NCBI GenBank assembly: GCA_018260285.1
Contig: JAGLBH010000026.1
Span: 1-14,875 of the forward strand
Origin: Arthrobacter sp.
GTDB lineage: Bacteria; Actinomycetota; Actinomycetes; Actinomycetales; Micrococcaceae
DNA: 14,875 nt
Direction of reading: 5' to 3'
The notes under the pieces are model-generated. The model was not told the DNA's origin. It was given only the letters and a program-made list of their open reading frames with translations, and did not search any database. A program made the position numbers and the translations under genes. The first letter of the stretch is position 1; each line of letters starts with the position of its first letter. Shown one piece after another: positions 9,202-14,875 of this stretch.

Positions 9202-10734
9202 ATGAAGGCCTCAAAGATCATTGCGGGTCTGGGCGCGGCCGGCCTGTCCGGCGTCGCGGTCCATGACCTGGTGCAGAAGAAGCACTCCATCCTGCGCAAC
9301 TACCCCGTGCTGGGGCACGCCCGATTCCTCATGGAGTCGATCCGCCCGGAGATCCAGCAGTACTTCATCGAGCGCAACTGGGACGGCCGCCCGTACGACC
9401 GGGACACGCGCTCCCTCATCTACCAGCGCTCCAAGGGCGAGAAGGCCGAGCACGCGTTCGGCACGGAGCGGGACGTGCTCTCCCCCGGGGCCGAGTACCT
9501 GGCCCACTCGACCCTCCCGGCCCATGAGATCACGGCGATTCCCCGCGTCACGATCGGCGGCCGCGACTGCCTCAAGCCGTACAGCATGGCCCTCATGAAC
9601 GTCTCCGCCATGAGCTTCGGCTCCCTCTCCGGGAACGCGATCAAGGCCCTCAACAAGGGGGCTGCGATGGGCGGCTTCGCGCACGACACCGGCGAAGGCG
9701 GCCTCACCGAGTACCACGAGGAGTTCGGCGGGGACCTCGTCTGGGAGATCGGCACCGGCTACTTCGGCTGCCGCACCAAGGACGGGGACTTCGACCCGGA
9801 CATGTTCGCCGCAAAGGCGCAGAAGGACCAGGTCAAGATGGTCTCCCTCAAGCTCTCTCAGGGCGCCAAGCCGGGCATCGGCGGCGTGCTTCCGGGGGAG
9901 AAGGTGACGCCGGAGATCGCCAAGATCCGCGAGGTGCCCGTGGGGGAGACGGTCGTCAGCCCCGCGCGCCACCGCGTGTTCAACGATCCCGAGGGTCTCA
10001 TCCTCTTCATCCAGAAGATGCGCGAGCTGAGCGGCGGCAAGCCGGCCGGCTTCAAGATGTGCGTGAGCTCCCGCGTGGAGGTCCTGGCCCTCTGCAAGGC
10101 CATGATGAAGCTGGACGTCTACCCGGACTTCATCATCGTGGACGGCTCCGAGGGCGGAACCGGCGCGGCTCCCCTCGAGTTCGAGGACCACATCGGCATG
10201 CCCCTCTCCGAAGGGCTCATGATCTGGCACAACGCCCTCGTGGGCACGGGCCTGCGGGACCACATCAAGATCGGCGCGTCCGGCAAGGTCGCGGCGGCGA
10301 ACGACCTCATCAAGGCCATGATCCAGGGCGCAGACTTCACCAACTCGGCCCGCTCCATGATGATGGCCGTGGGCTGCATCCAGGCGCAGGCCTGCAACAC
10401 GGGCAAGTGCCCCACCGGCGTCGCCACCCAGGACAAGCGCCGCCAGCGCGCGCTCGACGTCGAGGACAAGGGCGACCGCGTCAAGAACTACCAGGAGGGC
10501 ACCGTCAAGGAGTCCCTCATGATGATGGCCGCCATGGGCGTCAGCAGCCCCGAGGAGCTCAAGCCCTGGATGCTGCGCCGCATGGTGGCCCCGGGCCTCA
10601 GCCGCTCCTACGCCGAGCTGTACACGTGGCTCAAGCCGGGCGAGCTCCTCGAGGGCTGCAAGCACGAGAGCTGGGCCACGGACTGGGAACTCGCAGAATC
10701 CGCATCATTCCGCCACGAAGGGCACCGAGCATGA
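9202..10734 (+). CDS. FMN-binding glutamate-synthase-like protein
   Basis: The 510-residue protein is the stand-alone form of the GltB synthase domain, an FMN and iron-sulphur barrel. It lacks the glutamine amidotransferase part and has no adjacent NADPH subunit. A hydrophobic stretch at residues 5-24 (IIAGLGAAGLSGVAV) may anchor it to the membrane. Family blocks include GEGGLTEYH, LSQGAKPGIGGVLPG, DGSEGGTGAAPLEFEDH and SARSMMMAVGC. The cluster cysteines C392, C398 and C403 (CIQAQACNTGKCPTGVATQ) keep the C-x5-C-x4-C spacing of the 3Fe-4S site of glutamate synthase. The true substrate of this subfamily is not settled. The start has a strong Shine-Dalgarno, AGAGGAGA (9191-9198). The TGA overlaps the poxB start (ATGA), so the two products are probably made together. 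Confidence 0.9.
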   Translation: MKASKIIAGLGAAGLSGVAVHDLVQKKHSILRNYPVLGHARFLMESIRPEIQQYFIERNWDGRPYDRDTRSLIYQRSKGEKAEHAFGTERDVLSPGAEYLAHSTLPAHEITAIPRVTIGGRDCLKPYSMALMNVSAMSFGSLSGNAIKALNKGAAMGGFAHDTGEGGLTEYHEEFGGDLVWEIGTGYFGCRTKDGDFDPDMFAAKAQKDQVKMVSLKLSQGAKPGIGGVLPGEKVTPEIAKIREVPVGETVVSPARHRVFNDPEGLILFIQKMRELSGGKPAGFKMCVSSRVEVLALCKAMMKLDVYPDFIIVDGSEGGTGAAPLEFEDHIGMPLSEGLMIWHNALVGTGLRDHIKIGASGKVAAANDLIKAMIQGADFTNSARSMMMAVGCIQAQACNTGKCPTGVATQDKRRQRALDVEDKGDRVKNYQEGTVKESLMMMAAMGVSSPEELKPWMLRRMVAPGLSRSYAELYTWLKPGELLEGCKHESWATDWELAESASFRHEGHRA

Positions 10735-12461
10735 GCAGCACCGTCGCAGAGATCATCGTCAAGTCCCTCGTCGAGGCCGGGGTCAAGCAGGTCTGGGGCG
10801 TGGTGGGCGACGCCCTCAACCCCGTGACGGACGCGATCCGCCGCGAGGAGAAGCTCGAGTGGATCGGCGTGCGCCACGAGGAGGCTGCGGCCTTCGCCGC
10901 CTCCGCCCAGGCGCAGCTGACCGGCGAGCTCGCCGTCTGCATGGGAACCGTGGGGCCGGGTGCCATCCACCTGCTCAACGGCCTCTACGACGCGAAGAAG
11001 GCCCACGCCCCCGTCCTGGCCATCACCGGCCAGGTGCCCACGGAGCACATCGGCACGCAGTTCTTCCAGGAGGTGGACAACGACAAGCTGTTCGCCGACG
11101 TCGCCCTCCTCTCCCACACGATCACCAACCCGGCCCAGGTGCCGGCGATCATCGCCGAGGCCGTCAACACGTCCTACGGCCAGCGCGGCGTGACCGTGCT
11201 GACCCTCCCCGGGGACGTGGGAGACCTCAAGGCGACGACGGACGAGCCCGCGCGCTTCGCCCCCCGCTCTCCGGCAGGCCCCGCGGGGGACGTGCAGATC
11301 TCCGAGGCGCTCACGCTCCTCAACGACTCGTCCAAGAAGGCGGCCCTTCTCGTGGGCTGCGGCGCCCTCGGCGCGCGCGACGAGGTCCTCGAGACGGCCC
11401 GCCGCCTCCAGGCCCCCATGGTGCTCACCCTCAAGGCCAAGCCGGTCCTCGAGCGGGACAACGAGTTCCAGGTGGGCCAGACCGGCCTCATCGGCAACCC
11501 GGGCGCCGTCAAGGCGCTCGACGGGTGCGACGTGCTCTTCATGATCGGCACCGACTTCCCCTACACCGACTGGTACCCGAAGGGGAAGACGGTCATCCAG
11601 CTGGACCGCCACCAGGAGGTCATCGGCCGTCGCGTGGCCGTGGACCACGCGATGGTGGGCGACGCCGCCGCCACCCTCAGGGCTCTCAACGCCCGGCTGG
11701 TCTCCCGCTCGGAGTCGGAGCACCTCACGGCTTCCCGTGAGCGCTTCCTCTCCTGGAAGGAGTCCCAGGCCAAGCTCGCAGACCCCGAGCACGACGAGAA
11801 GCTCATCGGCAAGATCCGCGCCGTCTTCGACAACCCCGACGACCGCATCCGCCCCGAGTCCGTCGCCGCAGCCCTGGACCGCCTGGCTCCCTCCAACACG
11901 ATCTTCACCTCGGACACGGGGATGTCCACCGTGTGGCTCTCGCGCTTCATCGAGATGAGCGGCACCCGGGACATGGTCGGCTCCTACAACCTCGGCTCCA
12001 TGGCCAACGCCATGCCGATGGCCCTCGGAGCCCAGGCCCTCGACCGCCACCGCCCCGTCGTGGCCATGTGCGGCGACGGCGGCCTCATGATGCTCCTCGG
12101 GGACCTGCGGACGGCTGTCACGTACAAGCTGCCCGTCGTCTTCGTCGTCTTCAACAACGGCCGCCTCGGCATGGTGAAGCTCGAGCAGGAGCAGGGCGGC
12201 CTGCCCGAGTTCGGCACCGAGCTGGACAACCCGGACTTCGCCGCGCTCGGCACCGCGATGGGCCTGCAGTCCCGGCGCATCGAGGATCCCGCTGAGGTGG
12301 AGTCCGCGATCGCCCAGGCCTTCGCAGACCGCGCTCGCGGGCCGGTGCTCCTGGACTTCGTGACCAACCCCAACGAGGTCTCCGTGCCGGGCAAGCCCAC
12401 GGTCCAGCAGGGCTGGGGCTTCGCCATCGCGAAGTCCCGCGAGGTGCTCGAAAGCCGCTGA
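10731..12461 (+). CDS. poxB: Pyruvate:quinone oxidoreductase (pyruvate oxidase, PoxB type)
   Basis: The 576-residue thiamine-diphosphate enzyme is the length of E. coli PoxB (572). PoxB decarboxylates pyruvate to acetate and CO2 and passes electrons through FAD to membrane quinone, menaquinone in this group. Evidence is VWGVVGDALNP near residue 21, RHEEAAAFAASAQAQLTGE with the cofactor-activating Glu50, the ThDP-binding motif starting GDGG (448-451) through FNNGRLGMVKLEQEQ, and a central FAD-type domain. PoxB-like residues FFQEVD and LPGDVGD are also present. Acetolactate synthase is less likely given the PoxB-like N-terminal half. A Shine-Dalgarno GAAGGG (10717-10722) lies in the upstream gene's 3' end. 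The frame is open further upstream, but the ATG at 10731 matches the family start. Confidence 0.88.
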   Translation: MSSTVAEIIVKSLVEAGVKQVWGVVGDALNPVTDAIRREEKLEWIGVRHEEAAAFAASAQAQLTGELAVCMGTVGPGAIHLLNGLYDAKKAHAPVLAITGQVPTEHIGTQFFQEVDNDKLFADVALLSHTITNPAQVPAIIAEAVNTSYGQRGVTVLTLPGDVGDLKATTDEPARFAPRSPAGPAGDVQISEALTLLNDSSKKAALLVGCGALGARDEVLETARRLQAPMVLTLKAKPVLERDNEFQVGQTGLIGNPGAVKALDGCDVLFMIGTDFPYTDWYPKGKTVIQLDRHQEVIGRRVAVDHAMVGDAAATLRALNARLVSRSESEHLTASRERFLSWKESQAKLADPEHDEKLIGKIRAVFDNPDDRIRPESVAAALDRLAPSNTIFTSDTGMSTVWLSRFIEMSGTRDMVGSYNLGSMANAMPMALGAQALDRHRPVVAMCGDGGLMMLLGDLRTAVTYKLPVVFVVFNNGRLGMVKLEQEQGGLPEFGTELDNPDFAALGTAMGLQSRRIEDPAEVESAIAQAFADRARGPVLLDFVTNPNEVSVPGKPTVQQGWGFAIAKSREVLESR

Positions 12462-12507
12462 CTCGACAGCCGCTGACCGGCCGGTCTGCGGTTCCCGGGC
12501 CTGATCT

Positions 12508-13104
12508 CTACAGGCTGCTGAGAAGGAGCTCTACCCCATCGAGGTAGGGCTCCTTCTCTTCTGCCCCGAGGATGGCACGCCGGATGATGTGCCCCTGGGA
12601 GAGGGCCACGATGGCGGGGGCGAGGGAGGCTGCGCGCGCTGCGGCGTCGTCGTCGTCCAGCCCCCGCGCGGAGGTGAGCCACGCGGTGAGGTACTCCTCC
12701 ATGCTCTCGGTGAGGGAGAGGATGAAGTGCTGGGCGGTCTCGCGGAGGTGGTCGGTGGCCACGGCCTCGCCCCAGAGCTGGAGGAGGAGCCCCTCGTCCA
12801 GCAGCTCGAGGGGGAACGTGCCGAGGAAGGTGCGCAGGGCCTCACCGGGGGCGGGCAGCGGGTCCTGGGCCAGGATGGACTGCAGGGCGTCGGAGCGGCT
12901 GTGGAGGAAGTGCTCGGCTGCGGCGGCCTCGAGCTCCTCCTTGGTGGAGAAGTACGTGTAGAGCGCCCCTGCCGAGAGCCCGGACTCCTTGACGATGCGA
13001 GCCATGGACGCGCCGCGGAAGCCGTGCTGGGCGCACGTGCGGATGGTCGCGCGGAGGATGCGGTCTCGCTGCTCCTGCTTGCGGGCGTCGGTGATCTTCG
13101 GCAT
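12508..13104 (-). CDS. TetR/AcrR-family transcriptional regulator
   Basis: This 198-residue protein has a clear N-terminal TetR helix-turn-helix at about residues 13-59: RDRILRATIRTCAQHGFRGA, then MARIVKESGLSAGALYTYFSTKEEL. The C-terminal helical domain, which senses an unknown ligand, is not conserved in such families. Proteins of this kind usually repress a neighbouring transporter and themselves. The gene diverges from the membrane-protein gene at 13206, its most likely target. The ribosome site AAGGA lies about 9 nt before the ATG. Its last codons contain the hairpin at 12520-12558, which also serves as the poxB transcript end. A TATGAT -10 on the minus strand (13159-13154) would give a leader of about 40 nt. 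Confidence 0.92.
   Translation of the reverse strand: MPKITDARKQEQRDRILRATIRTCAQHGFRGASMARIVKESGLSAGALYTYFSTKEELEAAAAEHFLHSRSDALQSILAQDPLPAPGEALRTFLGTFPLELLDEGLLLQLWGEAVATDHLRETAQHFILSLTESMEEYLTAWLTSARGLDDDDAAARAASLAPAIVALSQGHIIRRAILGAEEKEPYLDGVELLLSSL
12520..12558. terminator. Hairpin terminator of poxB, inside the 3' end of the TetR gene
   Basis: GAGAAGGAGCTCTACC (12520-12535) pairs with GGTAGGGCTCCTTCTC (12543-12558) over 16 bp with one G-T wobble, around a 7-nt loop. On the plus strand TTCTG follows. It lies 58 nt after the poxB stop codon, within the last codons of the converging TetR gene, so one sequence is both coding and terminator. Confidence 0.7.
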
Positions 13105-13153
13105 GCGGGGGTCCTTAGGGAAGGGTTATTTTGCAATCCAGCTTAGCGAGTGC

Positions 13154-13184
13154 ATCATAGAGAACGAACATTCATTTTGATACT
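13154..13184. promoter_or_regulatory. Divergent promoters with a shared TetR operator candidate
   Basis: The 14-bp imperfect palindrome AACGAACATTCATT (13163-13176) pairs at 5 of 7 half-site positions (AANGAANNTTCNTT). It sits between a TATGAT -10 for the TetR gene (minus, 13159-13154) and a GATACT -10 for the membrane-protein gene (plus, 13179-13184). A repressor here would block both promoters. The -35 boxes on both sides are weak. Confidence 0.45.
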
Positions 13185-13205
13185 TGCTCCCCGAGGAGAT
13201 CCCCC

Positions 13206-14465
13206 ATGAGCCACGCCATTCAGGCTCCCGACGTCCCAGCCCCCGGGTCCGTCGGCGCTGCCAACGCCCCCGGGCGCGTCCACCCCCGGTATGCCCTCCG
13301 GGCGGCGCTGGTGGGCGCTGTGGCGGTGGTCGGCATTCTGCTCGCCTTCATCTGGCCCTCCGCGACGACGACGACGAAGCACCTGCCCGTCGTCCTCATC
13401 GGCAGCCCGGCACAGGAGCAGCGGGTGCAGGACAAGGCCTCCGCCAACGACGCCGGCTTTGACGTGACCCGCGTGGACACGCGCGAGCAGGCGGAGCAGC
13501 TCCTCAAGGAGCGCAAGGCCTACGGGGCCTTCGTCTACTCGGGGGAGAGCACGCTCGAGGTGCTCACGGCCAGCGCGGCCAGCCCGGCGGCGGCCCAGCT
13601 CATCGGGCGCGTGGTCCAGGGACTGGGGCAGGACGCCCAGAAGAGCTACATCACGAGCCAGCAGGCCAAGGCCCAGAACGCCGCCACCCTGGCGGCCCAG
13701 GCGGCAGGGCAGGCCGGCGCGGCGAAGAGCCTGGCCGGGGTGGTTCAGCAGATGCAGGCCACCGTGCCGCCCGAGTCCCCACAGCTTCAGGCGCTGGCGG
13801 CCCAGGCGGCCCAGCAGCAGAAGGCCGCGGAGGACGCTGCGGCCAAGGCGAAGGCGGCGAAAGCGGCGGCGTCGTCGACTACCGCCCCCTCGGTGACGGT
13901 GACCGACGTGGCCCCCCTGGCCTCGAGCGATCCGCGCGGCTCGAGCCTGGCGACGGTGGGGCTGCCCCTGACGCTCGGCGGCATGCTCGGCGGGTCGGCG
14001 ATTGCGCTCATGATCCGCGGCACCCGGTCCCGGCTGGTCGGCGTGGTGCTCTACGGGGTGCTGGGCGGGCTGGCGATTGTGCTCATCATGCACACGTGGC
14101 TCGGCGTGCTCCAGGGCCACTGGGGTCTCGAGTGGCTGACGGCGGGGCTGTCCCTCGGGGCCACGGCCGCGCTCATCGTGGGCCTGCAGGCGCTCATCGG
14201 CCAGCTGGGCGTGCTCTTGGGCTCCGGCATCAACATGGTCATCGCGAACCCCATGAGCTCCCTCTCCTTCCCGAAGGAGTACCTGCCGAAGCCGTGGGGC
14301 GACGTGGGCCAGATGTTCATCCCCGGCTCCACCGGCACGCTGCTGCGCGACCTGAGCTACTTCCCCGAGGCGTCCGTAGGCCAGCAGTGGGCGGTGCTCG
14401 TGGTGTGGCTGGTCATGGGCATGGGGCTGAGCCTCGTGGCGGCGGGGGTGAGGAGGGGGTGGTAG
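13206..14465 (+). CDS. ABC-2 / YhgE-like multi-pass membrane protein
   Basis: The 419-residue protein begins with a cytoplasmic tail and a first membrane helix (about 31-50). A large extracytoplasmic domain (about 51-247) follows, then several more helices (about 248-271, 278-301, a long hydrophobic region 311-345, and 396-416). This one-plus-five layout is typical of ABC-2 type permeases and YhgE/Pip-like exporters. Part of the outer domain, about residues 150-222, is rich in Ala, Gln and Lys and probably coiled coil. No ATPase gene is in the window, so it may act alone, with a distant partner, or in a role other than transport. The start follows a good ribosome site (GAGGAGA, about 7 nt before ATG). 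The divergent TetR gene probably regulates it. Confidence 0.75.
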   Translation: MSHAIQAPDVPAPGSVGAANAPGRVHPRYALRAALVGAVAVVGILLAFIWPSATTTTKHLPVVLIGSPAQEQRVQDKASANDAGFDVTRVDTREQAEQLLKERKAYGAFVYSGESTLEVLTASAASPAAAQLIGRVVQGLGQDAQKSYITSQQAKAQNAATLAAQAAGQAGAAKSLAGVVQQMQATVPPESPQLQALAAQAAQQQKAAEDAAAKAKAAKAAASSTTAPSVTVTDVAPLASSDPRGSSLATVGLPLTLGGMLGGSAIALMIRGTRSRLVGVVLYGVLGGLAIVLIMHTWLGVLQGHWGLEWLTAGLSLGATAALIVGLQALIGQLGVLLGSGINMVIANPMSSLSFPKEYLPKPWGDVGQMFIPGSTGTLLRDLSYFPEASVGQQWAVLVVWLVMGMGLSLVAAGVRRGW

Positions 14466-14589
14466 GCGGGGCTCCGATTCTGCTGTGATGACGCGCGCTT
14501 ACCGAAGTTCTGAGTTTTACGAGAGTCTCTCGGGAGTTGCAGGTTGCCGGGCGAAAAATAGGGGCATCCACGGCGGGCTTTTCAGAGAC
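14466..14589. other. Short gene-free stretch between the membrane-protein gene and the CRISPR array
   Basis: No gene is supported in these 124 bp. A 13-base palindrome, CGAGAGTCTCTCG, lies at 14520-14532. If the array is transcribed on the minus strand this is its trailer end, and the sequence lacks the AT-rich character of a leader. Confidence 0.5.
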
Positions 14590-14875
14590 GGATCATCCCC
14601 GCAGACGCGGGGAGCTCACCACACCCCTCTGGGAGCGTCAAGCAGACGCCGGATCATCCCCGCAGGCGCGGGGAGCTCGGCTCTCCAGCGGGCACACGTG
14701 GACTCGCGCAGGGATCATCCCCGCAGACGCGGGGAGCTCTGCGAGCGGGCCGACTCCATGTAGAGCTCTTCCGGATCATCCCCGCAGACGCGGGGAGCTC
14801 CTCGATGCGTGGGGCCTCGATCTGAAGGGTGTGGGATCATCCCCGCAGACGCGGGGAGCTCGTGGGGTTGTTGTT
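14590..14875 (-). CRISPR. Type I-E-like CRISPR array, leader-distal end, continues past the window
   Basis: Five 28-bp repeats start at 14590, 14651, 14712, 14773 and 14834 with an exact 61-bp period. The four complete spacers are each 33 nt, and a fifth begins at 14862. The repeat contains TCCCCGC AGAC GCGGGGA, a 7-bp stem with a 4-nt loop. Only the second repeat differs, with AGGC in the loop. On the minus strand the repeat begins GAGCTCCCCGCG and ends GGGGATGATCC, which aligns with the E. coli type I-E repeat as transcribed. The array is therefore read leftwards and its leader lies to the right. No cas gene is visible here. Confidence 0.95.

Noticed and set aside
9211..10665. Minus-strand frame opposite the glutamate-synthase-like gene
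   Set aside because: It is a compositional shadow (His/Asp/Leu/Arg-rich) of a well-supported plus-strand gene.
10059..10730. N-terminal extension of poxB
   Set aside because: It overlaps the upstream gene in another frame, and the PoxB family start matches the ATG at 10731.
10608..12050. Minus-strand frame opposite poxB
   Set aside because: It has the same antisense composition and no motifs.
14561..14580. Degenerate CRISPR repeat left of the array
   Set aside because: Similarity is limited to short CATCC and GCGGG pieces, and it does not fall on the 61-bp period.
14485..14763. 92-codon frame running through the first CRISPR repeats
   Set aside because: Repeated translated motifs such as IIPAGAG come from the CRISPR repeat itself; such frames are a known annotation artefact.

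Overview
The window is high-GC DNA (roughly two thirds G+C, with strong G/C at third codon positions). Protein content fits an actinobacterium, most likely a Micrococcales/Micrococcaceae member (Arthrobacter, Kocuria, Micrococcus or Rothia relatives). The cues are a GC-rich purA, a DUF559 endonuclease-like protein, a DUF2871 membrane protein, double-GNAT acetyltransferases and a UvrA-like ATPase without a UvrB-binding insert. The genus is inference.

Left part (1-2500): the 3' part of a DUF559/Vsr-like nuclease-fold gene runs in from the left edge. A gene-free stretch of about 375 bp follows, with a long imperfect inverted repeat (825-927) and a small hairpin leader, then purA (1096-2388). A nested hairpin element (2416-2472) separates purA from the converging acetyltransferase genes.

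Middle (2495-8564): two overlapping minus-strand genes each encode a double-GNAT acetyltransferase. They are divergent from a ferritin gene (4789-5301). Both divergent starts lie 6-7 nt after a -10-like hexamer, so both transcripts may be leaderless. A textbook intrinsic terminator follows the ferritin, and right behind it a hairpin overlaps the Shine-Dalgarno of pcp (pyrrolidone-carboxylate peptidase). pcp overlaps by ATGA a UvrA-like ABC ATPase that appears to lack the UvrB-binding domain.

Right part (8594-14465): a four-helix DUF2871 membrane protein (minus) diverges from a two-gene operon. That operon joins an FMN-binding glutamate-synthase-like protein to a PoxB-type pyruvate:quinone oxidoreductase, again with an ATGA overlap. 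Its terminator hairpin lies inside the 3' end of a converging TetR-family gene. The TetR gene diverges from an ABC-2/YhgE-like membrane protein with an Ala/Gln-rich extracytoplasmic segment, and a candidate operator sits between them.

Right edge (14590-14875): the end of a type I-E-like CRISPR array with five 28-bp repeats and four complete 33-nt spacers. By repeat orientation it is transcribed on the minus strand, so the leader, and perhaps the cas genes, lie beyond the right edge. No cas gene is visible. Most genes here are ordinary. The parts most worth a second look are the two translationally coupled gene pairs, the non-coding palindromes and the CRISPR array end. I did not find a clearly new multi-gene system.
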